Assembly: GCF_000425945.1 (NCBI RefSeq)
Contig: NZ_KE384480.1
Span: 404,599 to 468,598 of the forward strand
Source: Candidatus Solirubrobacter pratensis
GTDB lineage: Bacteria > Actinomycetota > Thermoleophilia > Solirubrobacterales > Solirubrobacteraceae
Length of the DNA: 64,000 nucleotides
Direction of reading: 5' to 3'
How positions within the stretch are numbered: the first letter of the stretch is position 1; the number at the start of each line of letters is the position of its first letter. Of this stretch, positions 44,196 to 51,330 are shown piece after piece. The position numbers and the translations under genes are program-made. Below the pieces are notes generated by a model. That model did not search any database. It was given only the letters and a program-made list of their open reading frames with translations, and was not told the origin of the DNA.

Positions 44196-45586
44196 TCGTC
44201 TCCCTGCGCGGGCGGCTGGTCGCCGGCGTCCTCGCGCTCGCCGCCGCCGGGCTGATCGTGCTGGCCGCGGTCACGTATGCCGAGCAGCGCTCGTTCCTGC
44301 TCGAGGGCGTCGACCGCCAGGTGCGCAGCGCGCAGGCCGTCGTCGACAACGTGCTCGAGGGCAAGCCGTTCGACCCGCACGGCGGGTTCGGGCACGACGG
44401 CGCGCGACGCGGGCCGCCCCCCGGCGAGGGCCCCGCGCCCGGCACCTACGTACAGCGGCGCCCGCGCGCGGGGCCGTGGGAAGGCCGATTCGTCGGCTAC
44501 GACGCCGGCGGCACGCCGCCGGACCTGCCGTCCTCGCTGCCGTTGGATCGCATCGTCACCGTGAGCGCCGGCGGCACGAGCTACCGCGTGCTCGCGCACC
44601 TCGACCCGCAGGGCGACACGAACGTGGTGGCCGTCCCGCTGCACTCGACGAACCAGACGCTCAACCGGCTGCTGCTCGTCGAGGGGCTCGTGATCGCCGG
44701 CGTGCTGCTCCTGCTCGGCCTGTTCGCGTGGATCGTCGTGCGCGTCGGCCTGCTGCCGCTGGACCGCATGGGCCACACGGCGGCGGCGATCGCCGGCGGC
44801 GACCTCTCCCACCGCGTCGAGACGACCGACCCGCGCAGCGAGGTCGGGCGGCTCGGCATGTCGCTGAACGCGATGCTCGACCGGCTCGAGGAGGCGTTCG
44901 AGGAGCGCGAGGCCTCGCAGGAGCGGCTGCGGGCGTTCATCGCCGACGCGTCGCACGAGCTGCGTACGCCGCTGGCCTCGATCCGCGGCTACGCCGAGCT
45001 CTACCGGATGGGCGCGGCGCGCTCCGAGCAGGACGTGCGCAAGGCGATGCGGCGGATCGAGAACGAGGGCGCGCGCATGGGCGTGCTCGTCGAGGACCTG
45101 CTGACGCTCGCGCGCCTCGACGAGCTGCGCGAGGCGCCGCACGCGCCGGTCGACATGGCCAAGCTCGCGCGCGACGCGGTCGACGACGCGCGCGCGACGG
45201 CGCCGGACCGCGACATCGCGCTGCACGTCGAGCGTCCCGCCGAGGTGCTCGGCGACGCCGACCAGCTCCGTCAGGTGCTCGCGAACCTGCTCCGCAACGC
45301 GCTCGTGCACACGCCGCCGGGAACGCCGGTCGAGGTGTCGGTCGTCCCCGGCGTGCGGATCGAGGTGCGCGACCACGGCCCGGGCCTGCCCACGGACGAC
45401 TCCGACGCGCTGTTCGAGCGCTTCTGGCGCGCCGAGGGCGGCCGCGAGCGCGGCAAGGGCGGCGCCGGGCTCGGGCTCGCCATCGTCGCCGGGATCGTCT
45501 CCGCGCACGGCGGCTTCGTCAGCGCGTCGAACGCTCCCGGCGGCGGGGCGTCGTTCGTGGTCGAGCTGCCTCAGTCGGGCCGATAG
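44192..45586 (+). CDS. Sensor histidine kinase
   Basis: A 464-residue membrane kinase paired with the preceding regulator. TM1 (about 10-30) and TM2 (about 165-187) flank a Gly/Pro-rich extracytoplasmic domain (31-160). HAMP follows (188-240), then the H-box FIADASHELRTPLASIRGY. The ATPase has the N-box VLANLLRNALVH, the G1 box VRDHGPGLP and the G2 box GKGGAGLGLAIV. The sensor region has a Pro/Gly/Asp/Arg patch (HDGARRGPPPGEGPAP), so the signal may be an ion or an envelope state. TM boundaries are estimates. Confidence 0.94.
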   Translation: MIVSLRGRLVAGVLALAAAGLIVLAAVTYAEQRSFLLEGVDRQVRSAQAVVDNVLEGKPFDPHGGFGHDGARRGPPPGEGPAPGTYVQRRPRAGPWEGRFVGYDAGGTPPDLPSSLPLDRIVTVSAGGTSYRVLAHLDPQGDTNVVAVPLHSTNQTLNRLLLVEGLVIAGVLLLLGLFAWIVVRVGLLPLDRMGHTAAAIAGGDLSHRVETTDPRSEVGRLGMSLNAMLDRLEEAFEEREASQERLRAFIADASHELRTPLASIRGYAELYRMGAARSEQDVRKAMRRIENEGARMGVLVEDLLTLARLDELREAPHAPVDMAKLARDAVDDARATAPDRDIALHVERPAEVLGDADQLRQVLANLLRNALVHTPPGTPVEVSVVPGVRIEVRDHGPGLPTDDSDALFERFWRAEGGRERGKGGAGLGLAIVAGIVSAHGGFVSASNAPGGGASFVVELPQSGR

Positions 45587-45603
45587 CCCACCGCGCCGGA
45601 CGC

Positions 45604-45659
45604 TGCCCAGGAACCTCTCAGGCACGCCCCAGCCCGCTCCGAGCGCCGGACCCGATGCT
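45604..45659 (+). promoter_or_regulatory. Response-regulator boxes and promoter of the glycosyltransferase operon
   Basis: TGCCCAGG at 45604, CTCTCAGG at 45615 and GCCCCAGC at 45626 repeat with the same 11-bp period as the boxes before the response regulator. The two promoters share 17 of 22 positions over the best pair of boxes. They lie at -62, -51 and -40 from the ATG. The -10 GATGCT (45654-45659) ends 6 nt before the start codon at 45666, suggesting a leaderless, activator-dependent transcript. Confidence 0.65.
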
Positions 45660-45665
45660 GGGGCC

Positions 45666-46829
45666 ATGCAAGAGCTTGCCCCGTCTCCGAGCCCCGCTCG
45701 CCGCGCGGTCGCGGTGCGGGATGTCGACATCGTCGTCCCGGTCTACAACGAACAGGACGGGCTCGAGCGGAGCATCCGGCGCCTGCACCGCTTCCTGCGC
45801 GAATCGTTCCCGTTCAGCTGGCGCATCGTCATCGCCGACAACGCCAGCACCGACGCGACGCCCGCGATCGCCCGCGCGCTCGCCGCAGACCTCCCCGGCG
45901 TCGAGCACCTGCGCCTGGAGCGCAAGGGCCGCGGGCGCGCGCTGCGCGCCGCGTGGTCGGCGAGCGAGGCGCGCGTCGTCGCCTACATGGACGTCGACCT
46001 CTCGACCGACCTGCGCGCGCTGCTGCCGCTCGTCGCGCCGCTGCTCTCGTGCCACAGCGACCTGGCGATCGGGTCGCGGCTGGCGCACGGGGCCCGCGTC
46101 GTGCGCGGGCCCAAGCGCGAGCTGATCTCGCGCGCCTACAACCGCATCCTGCACGCGGTGCTGCGCGCCCGCTTCTCCGACGCGCAGTGCGGCTTCAAGG
46201 CCGTCCGGCGGGAGGCGCTCGGCGGGCTGCTCGCCGACGTCCGCGACGAGGGCTGGTTCTTCGACACCGAGCTGCTCGTGCTCGCCCAGCGGCGCGGGCT
46301 GCGGATCCACGAGGTGCCCGTCGACTGGATCGACGACCCCGACTCGCGCGTGGACATCGTCTCGACCGCGCTGGCCGACCTGCGCGGCGTCGGGCGCCTG
46401 CTGATCGCCGGGCCGGTCGCGCGCTTCATGGGCATCGGCGTGCTCTCGACGCTGGCCTACGCCGTGCTCTTCCTCGCGCTTCGCGGGGCGTTCGGCGCAG
46501 GCGGCGCGAACGCCGTCGCCTTGGCGGTGACGGCCGTGGGGAACACGGCGGCGAACCGGGCGCTGACCTTCGGCGTGCGCGGGCGCGAGGGCCTCGTCGG
46601 CGATCACGTCCGCGGGGCGCTCGTGTTCGTCCTGACGCTGGCGCTCACCACCGGCGCGCTCGCCGTGCTGCGCGGGCTGTGGGGGTCGGCGCCGGCCGCG
46701 ATCGAGCTGGCCGTGCTCGTGGCGGCCTCGATCACCGCGACCGTCACCCGCTACATCGCGTTGCGCACCTGGGTCTTCACCCGCGCGCACCGCGTCCATC
46801 ACATCGATCGCCCCGTCATGGAGCGCTGA
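45666..46829 (+). CDS. GT2 glycosyltransferase fused to a GtrA-like membrane domain
   Basis: A 387-residue protein. The N-terminal GT-A domain (residues 18-240) is dolichol-phosphate-mannose-synthase-like: DIVVPVYNEQDGLE, IADNASTDAT, the DxD-type VAYMDVDLSTDL and the acceptor region DAQCGFKAVRREAL. The C-terminal part (255-375) has four membrane helices typical of GtrA proteins, which hold or flip polyprenyl-phosphate sugars (ARFMGIGVLSTLAYAVLFLA, NRALTFGV). It should make a polyprenyl-phosphate-linked sugar used by the GT39-like enzyme encoded 5 bp downstream. Control by the upstream two-component system is predicted from shared boxes. Confidence 0.9.
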   Translation: MQELAPSPSPARRAVAVRDVDIVVPVYNEQDGLERSIRRLHRFLRESFPFSWRIVIADNASTDATPAIARALAADLPGVEHLRLERKGRGRALRAAWSASEARVVAYMDVDLSTDLRALLPLVAPLLSCHSDLAIGSRLAHGARVVRGPKRELISRAYNRILHAVLRARFSDAQCGFKAVRREALGGLLADVRDEGWFFDTELLVLAQRRGLRIHEVPVDWIDDPDSRVDIVSTALADLRGVGRLLIAGPVARFMGIGVLSTLAYAVLFLALRGAFGAGGANAVALAVTAVGNTAANRALTFGVRGREGLVGDHVRGALVFVLTLALTTGALAVLRGLWGSAPAAIELAVLVAASITATVTRYIALRTWVFTRAHRVHHIDRPVMER

Positions 46830-46834
46830 CGCAT

Positions 46835-48677
46835 ATGTCGACCATCGCCTTGTCGCGGCCGCGCGCCGCCTCCCTTCGCCTGCGCCTGAATCCGTGGCTG
46901 CTCGGGGTGCTCGTCCTGGCCGGGGTGCTGTGCCTCTGGAACCTGACGATCAACGGGTACTCGAACGAGTACTACGCGGCGGCGGCGCGCGCCGGGTCGG
47001 AGAGCTGGAAGGCGTGGTTCTTCGGCGCGCTCGACCCCGGCTCGTTCATCACCGTCGACAAGCCGCCGCTCTCGCTGTGGCTGATGGGGCTCTCGGCGCG
47101 CGTGCTCGGGTTCTCGAGCTTCGCGATCCTGCTCCCTCAGGCGCTGTGCACCGTCGCCTCGGTGGGCCTGCTCTACGCGACCGTCCGCCGCGTGCTCGGC
47201 GAGGCCGCGGGCGTGGCTGCCGCCGTCGCGCTGGCGCTGACGCCGGTGACCGTCGCGATCGGGCGCGTGAACAACCCCGACGCGCTGCTCGTGTTGCTGT
47301 TGGTGCTGTCGGCGTATCTGCTGGTGCGGGCGCTCGAGTCGGGGCGGACGCGCTGGCTGGCCTGGTGCGGCGCGGTCGTCGGTCTCGCCTTCGTGACCAA
47401 GATGCTGCAGGGCTGGATGGTCGTGCCGGCGCTGGCCGTCACGTACCTGGTCGCCGGGCGTCCCGTGCTCTCGGTCCGCATGCGGCAGCTCGCCGTGGGC
47501 GGGCTCGCGATGGTCGCCGTGAGCGTGGCCTGGCCGGTCGCCGTGTCGCTGTGGCCCGGGGCGAAGCCCTACATCGGCGGCAGCACCGACGGCTCGGTCT
47601 GGAACCTCATCCTCGGCTACAACGGCTTCGGGCGCTTGACGGGATCCGAGGGCGGCATGGGCGGCGGCGGCGCGACCTTCGGCGGCGCCGCGGGGCTGTG
47701 GCGGATGTTCGACGCGCAGGTCGGCGGCCAGGTCGCATGGCTGCTCCCGCCGGCGTTCGTCTCGCTCTGCGCGGGACTGTGGGTCACCTGGCGCGCGCCG
47801 CGCACGTCGCGCCGGCGCGCCCTGTGGATCCTGTTCGGCGTCTGGGCGCTCGTGCACGTCGCCGTGTTCAGCTCGCAGAAGGGCATCTTCCACCCGTACT
47901 ACGTCAGCGCGCTCGCTCCGGCGGTGGCGGCGCTCTCGGGCGCGGGCGTCGTGCTGCTGTGGCGCTGGGCGCGGGAGTCCTGGGCGGCGTGGGCGCTGCT
48001 GGCGGCGACCGTCTGCGGCACCGCGTGGCTCGCCGCCTCGCTGCTGTCGCGCACGCCGGACTTCGCGGGCTGGCTGCGCGTGGCGATCCCGGTCGCCGCG
48101 GTGCTCGCCGTGGCCGCGTCGCTCGCGCTGCGGGTGCGGGCGCCGCGCGCGGTCCTGGCCGTCGCCGCCGTCGCGGGGGCGTTCGCGCTCGCCGCGGGCC
48201 CGGCGTCCTACAGCATCGCGAGCCTCTCGCGCTCGCTGAACGGCGACAACGTCACGGCGGGGCCGGCGAGCGCGTCGAGGGGCGGCTTCGGCGGCAGGAT
48301 GGGCGGCGGGCCTCCGCCAGGCGGCGTGATGCGGGGCGGCCGCGACAGCCAGGTCAGCGCCTCGCTGATCTCCTACCTCGTCGAGCACCAGGGGAGCGCG
48401 AAGTACCTCGTCGCGGCGACCAGCTCGCACACGACGGCGCCGATCATCATCCAGACCGGCAAGGCGGTCGTGACGATCGGCGGCTTCAGCGGGGGCGACA
48501 ACGCGCCGACCCTCGCCCAGCTGAAGGCCATGATCGCCGAGGGCGAGCTGAAGTACGTGCTCGTCTCCGGCACCGGCGGCGGCCCGGACCGGGGGGGGCT
48601 CGGCCATCACGAGCTGGGTGACGTCGCACGGCAAGCAGGTCTCGGGCCAGCCCGGCCTCTACGCGGTCAGCGCGTGA
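46835..48677 (+). CDS. GT39/ArnT-like membrane glycosyltransferase with a 3' frameshift at a G8 tract
   Basis: A polytopic enzyme of about 613 residues that moves a sugar from a polyprenyl phosphate donor to an exported acceptor. The N-terminal region has TINGYSNEYYAAAARAGSES and FFGALDPGSFITVDKPPLSL, with the catalytic Asp of the first loop in the second segment. About eleven helices follow, then a Gly-rich loop (GGFGGRMGGGPPPGG) and an exported C-terminal domain. At 48591-48598 eight G residues throw the frame: the natural ending (SAITSWVTSHGKQVSGQPGL then YAVSA and stop at 48675) is in the +1 frame. Removing one G restores it. The unshifted frame runs on to 48865 with unlike, Arg-rich sequence. 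Sequencing error, mutation or phase variation are all possible. Confidence 0.85.
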
Positions 48678-48690
48678 GCACCGTCCGAGG

Positions 48691-48941
48691 GGCTGACGGA
48701 CACGCCCGGTCACCGGCACGGTCGCTTCGCGCGCGAGCGACCCACCCCCTCGCCATGCCCCCAGAACGATCGCGCGGCCACGCGCAGCGCGGTCCGCCGA
48801 CCTCCGAGGAGCGGCGCGCGGAGATCGCGCAGACGCGTGGAAGGATCGGCGAACTGCGCTGGTAAGGAGCGCGAGTCCATCTGGCTCGCCGGGCTGACGG
48901 ACACGCTCGATCACCGGGGCGGCCGGTTCGCGCGCGAGCGA
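48691..48941. repeat. Imperfect 50-bp direct repeat
   Basis: GGCTGACGGACACGC...TTCGCGCGCGAGCGA occurs at 48691-48740 and again at 48892-48941, identical at about 44 of 50 positions. Between them, near 48766, stands GATCGCGCGGCCACGCGC, which matches, in reverse orientation, the region around 51166. The gap 48678-49214 contains these repeats, a box GGCGAACTGCGCTGGTAAGG at about 48848 related to the repeats at the left window edge, and no gene that I can support. Confidence 0.65.
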
Positions 48942-48962
48942 TCATCGCCGCGCACGCGCCAA

Positions 48963-49013
48963 GGGGGTGCCCTACGAACCTTCGAACTATTCGAAGGTCC
49001 GTCGCACACCCCC
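48963..49013. repeat. Nested hairpin element in the repeat-rich gap
   Basis: An inner perfect stem (ACCTTCGAA at 48978-48986, TTCGAAGGT at 48990-48998, 3-nt loop) sits inside an outer one (GGGGGTG at 48963-48969, CACCCCC at 49007-49013). The inner part and its right flank resemble, on the opposite strand, 51262-51307. This looks like a REP-type dispersed element. Confidence 0.55.
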
Positions 49014-49214
49014 GCCAGGCCCGCGACAACGATCACGCGCGCAGGTCTCCACCGCGCACCGCCTGTTGCGCACGTTGCGCATCGCACCGCGACGGTGGAT
49101 CTGCTGCGCACCCAGTTCGGCGGCTTTGCCCGCGTCGACGGCGAGCCGGGCGAGGGCATCCGCGCGCTCGCCCGCGCGGCCGCCAGGCAGTCGATCGGCT
49201 AGGTTGCCCATGAC

Positions 49215-49811
49215 ATGACACGCGGCTTCTTCCGGCGTCACGCCGAGCCTGCCGACGAGGGTCGTCTCCCTCCCGGGCAGTATCTGGAGCGCGGGTTCCC
49301 GGTGCTCTCCGCCGGGCCCACGCCGCGGGTCCCGACCGAGCGCTGGGACTTCGCGGTCTACGGAGCGGTCGGCGGCGAGCGGCGCTGGACGTGGGACGAG
49401 TTCCACGCGCTCCCGCGCGAGAGCATCACCAAGGACATCCATTGCGTCACGTCGTGGACGAAGTTCGACACCGCGTGGGAGGGCGTGAGCGTCGACGCGC
49501 TCCTGGACGGGATCCACCCGCAGGGCGGCTTCGCCGTCGCCGAGTGCGACGGCGGCTACACGACCAACCTCGCGCTGGACGACCTCACGGGCGGCAAGGC
49601 GTGGGTCGTCGACACCTACGACGGCAAGCCGCTCCCTCCGGAGCACGGCGGCCCCGCGCGCCTGCTCGTCCCGCACCTCTACTTCTGGAAGAGCGCCAAG
49701 TGGGTGCGCCGGATCCGCATCACCGAGCACGACGAGCCCGGCTTCTGGGAGACGCTCGGGTATCACGACCGCGGGGACCCGTGGCGCGAGCAGCGGTATG
49801 CCGGCGACTGA
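49215..49811 (+). CDS. Sulfite-oxidase-family molybdopterin oxidoreductase
   Basis: A 198-residue molybdenum-cofactor protein resembling the MsrP/YedY and short actinobacterial sulfite-oxidase-like group. The molybdenum-ligating Cys is in KDIHCVTSWTKFDTAWEGV, and GPARLLVPHLYFWKSAKWVR is the conserved cofactor-pocket segment. There is no Tat or Sec signal, unlike YedY, so it acts in the cytosol or is exported with a partner. A -10 box TAGGTT lies at 49200-49205. The next gene, a flavin reductase, overlaps it by 14 bp, suggesting a two-protein electron path from NAD(P)H to the molybdenum site. The substrate is unknown. Confidence 0.85.
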   Translation: MTRGFFRRHAEPADEGRLPPGQYLERGFPVLSAGPTPRVPTERWDFAVYGAVGGERRWTWDEFHALPRESITKDIHCVTSWTKFDTAWEGVSVDALLDGIHPQGGFAVAECDGGYTTNLALDDLTGGKAWVVDTYDGKPLPPEHGGPARLLVPHLYFWKSAKWVRRIRITEHDEPGFWETLGYHDRGDPWREQRYAGD

Positions 49812-50514
49812 GTGGCGCGAGGCGCGGATCGCGGAGGTCGTGCGTGAGACGCGCGACGCCGCGACGCTGGTGCTCGACGTCGACGGCTGGGGCGGCCACC
49901 GCGCCGGTCAGCACGTCGACGTGCGGCTGACCGCCGACGACGGCTACCAGGCGCAGCGCAGCTACTCGATCGCCTCGGCGCCCGAGGACGGGCTGCGGAT
50001 CACGGTCGAGCGGCTCGAGGACGGCGAGGTGTCGCCGTGGTTCGTCGACATCGCGCACAAGGGCGACCGGTTCGACGTGCGCGGGCCGTTCGGCGGCTGG
50101 TTCGTCTGGAGCGCCGAGCAGACCGCGCCGCTGCTGCTGATCGCGGGCGGCTCCGGACTCGTGCCGCTGATGTCGATGCTGCGTCACCGCCGCAACGCGC
50201 ACAGCCACGTCGAAGCACGCCTGCTCGTGTCCGCCCGCGATCCTGACGACGTCCTCTACGCCAACGAGCTCGCGACGATCGGTGCCGAGCTCGTGTTCAC
50301 CTACACGCGCCGCGCGCCCGCCGGCTGGTCCGGCTATACGCGGCGCGTCGACCGTGAGATCCTCGCGGACGTGGCCTTCAGCCCCGATCGAGGCGCGCGC
50401 ACGTACGTCTGCGGTCCGACCGCGTTCGTCGAGTCGGTCGCGAACGACCTCGTCGCGCTGGGCCACGACTCGGCGACCATCCGGACCGAGCGCTTCGGCG
50501 CGACGGGAGGCTGA
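49798..50514 (+). CDS. Ferredoxin-reductase-like FAD/NAD(P) oxidoreductase
   Basis: A 238-residue flavoprotein of the FNR fold without a ferredoxin domain. FAD-binding is in AQRSYSIASAPEDG; the NAD(P) domain has LLIAGGSGLVPLMSML and YVCGPTAFVESVANDLVALG. It overlaps the molybdo-enzyme by 14 bp and probably supplies its electrons. Such pairs, followed by a DUF6510 gene, recur in Actinobacteria to my knowledge. Confidence 0.88.
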   Translation: MPATEWREARIAEVVRETRDAATLVLDVDGWGGHRAGQHVDVRLTADDGYQAQRSYSIASAPEDGLRITVERLEDGEVSPWFVDIAHKGDRFDVRGPFGGWFVWSAEQTAPLLLIAGGSGLVPLMSMLRHRRNAHSHVEARLLVSARDPDDVLYANELATIGAELVFTYTRRAPAGWSGYTRRVDREILADVAFSPDRGARTYVCGPTAFVESVANDLVALGHDSATIRTERFGATGG

Positions 50515-50518
50515 GGAC

Positions 50519-50773
50519 GTGACGCACCTCGACGGCAACGCGGCCGCCGGCCCGCTCGGCGACATCTTCACGCACGAGGTCACCACCGCCGTGGCGACCT
50601 GCGCGGCGTGCGGGAACCGCGGCCCGCTCGGCGCGGCGATGCTCTACGGCGAGGCGATGGGGACGATCGTGCGCTGCGCCGCGTGCGAGGCCGTCCTGCT
50701 GCGCTTCGCCGAGACGCCGCGCGGCATCCGGCTCGACATGCGCGGCATCGGCGTGCTCGCCTGGCATGCCTGA
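50519..50773 (+). CDS. DUF6510-like small zinc-ribbon protein
   Basis: An 84-residue protein with two CxxC pairs (ATCAACGNRGPLG and VRCAACEAVLLRF) that should bind one zinc ion, followed by the basic/hydrophobic strand GIRLDMRGIGVLAW. It begins with GTG 4 bp after the reductase stop, with GGAGG about 10 nt upstream. Length, the cysteine pattern and the position behind a flavin reductase fit DUF6510. No activity is known to me; a structural or maturation role for the oxidoreductase is a guess. Confidence 0.75.
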   Translation: MTHLDGNAAAGPLGDIFTHEVTTAVATCAACGNRGPLGAAMLYGEAMGTIVRCAACEAVLLRFAETPRGIRLDMRGIGVLAWHA

Positions 50774-51111
50774 GCGCGTCCACGGGCCGGCGCCCCCGCT
50801 CGCCGAGCCCGGCAGCGCGCCGGCGCCGTCCGGTCCGCTGACGACCGCGGAGCACGTCATCGCGCTCAGCCGGACGGCCGGCAACCAGGCGGTGGTGCGG
50901 ATCCTCGCGCGCGAGCCCGCGGCGCGGGTCGACGAGGCCTCCAGCTCTCCATCGCGGTGAGCAGCGCCGGCAGCGGGCCGCTGCTGAGGGCGACGGCGCC
51001 GCCGCGCGGGCGAGCAAGGCCGAGACGGACGCGGTCTTCCGCTACCTCGCGCCGCCCTCGACGCTCGGGGCGTTCACGTCCGACGCGGCGTGCGTCCGCG
51101 CAGCGGCTTAG
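50766..51111 (+). pseudogene. Frameshifted relic with an eCIS/DUF4157-type N-terminal motif
   Basis: A frame from ATG 50766 to 50960 includes VIALSRTAGNQAVVRILARE. This is like the LQRTAGNxAVxRLL tag at the N-terminus of DUF4157 and other proteins linked to extracellular contractile injection systems. Coding-like sequence continues in a second frame (QLSIAVSSAGSGPLL) and then in a third (SKAETDAVFRYLAPPSTLGA and FTSDAACVRAAA, stop at 51109). At least two frameshifts are needed to join them. The ATG overlaps the DUF6510 stop. I read it as a decayed gene; no injection-system gene lies nearby. Confidence 0.5.
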
Positions 51112-51112
51112 C

Positions 51113-51307
51113 GGGGCGGGCGGACTGCGCCGGTGAGGAGGGGTCAGTTTGCCTGCGCGGTTCGCGTGGCCGCGTGATCGATCTGAGCCGGGAGCCCCGC
51201 GCCATTGCGTGGACGATCGTACGAGGACTCTGCGGGTCTCGACACGCTCGCGGAACCTTGACCTGAACGCCGCGGGAGTGAAGGATGGGCCCTCGAGGAG
51301 CTCAGGG
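51113..51307. repeat. Second copy of the dispersed intergenic repeat mosaic
   Basis: GCGGACTGCGCCGGTGAGGA at about 51119 matches the box at 48848 and, reversed, the 31-bp box of the left edge, including the adjoining GGGTCAG. GCGTGGCCGCGTGATCGATC at about 51169 matches the complement of 48766. 51262-51307 resembles, on the other strand, the hairpin at 48972-49017. No gene is visible between 51112 and the protease start at 51331, which has a GAGAGGGG ribosome site. Confidence 0.5.
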
Positions 51308-51330
51308 ACTGAGCGGACGAGAGGGGTCAG

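Noticed and set aside
46799..48634. A 611-residue open frame antisense to the GT39-like gene
   Set aside because: Hydrophilic, low-complexity shadow; the plus strand encodes membrane helices and a conserved catalytic loop.
48599..48865. The continuation of the GT39-like frame beyond the G8 tract
   Set aside because: The 89 residues are Arg/Pro-rich and run into intergenic repeats, whereas the +1 frame gives the expected conserved ending and a stop codon.
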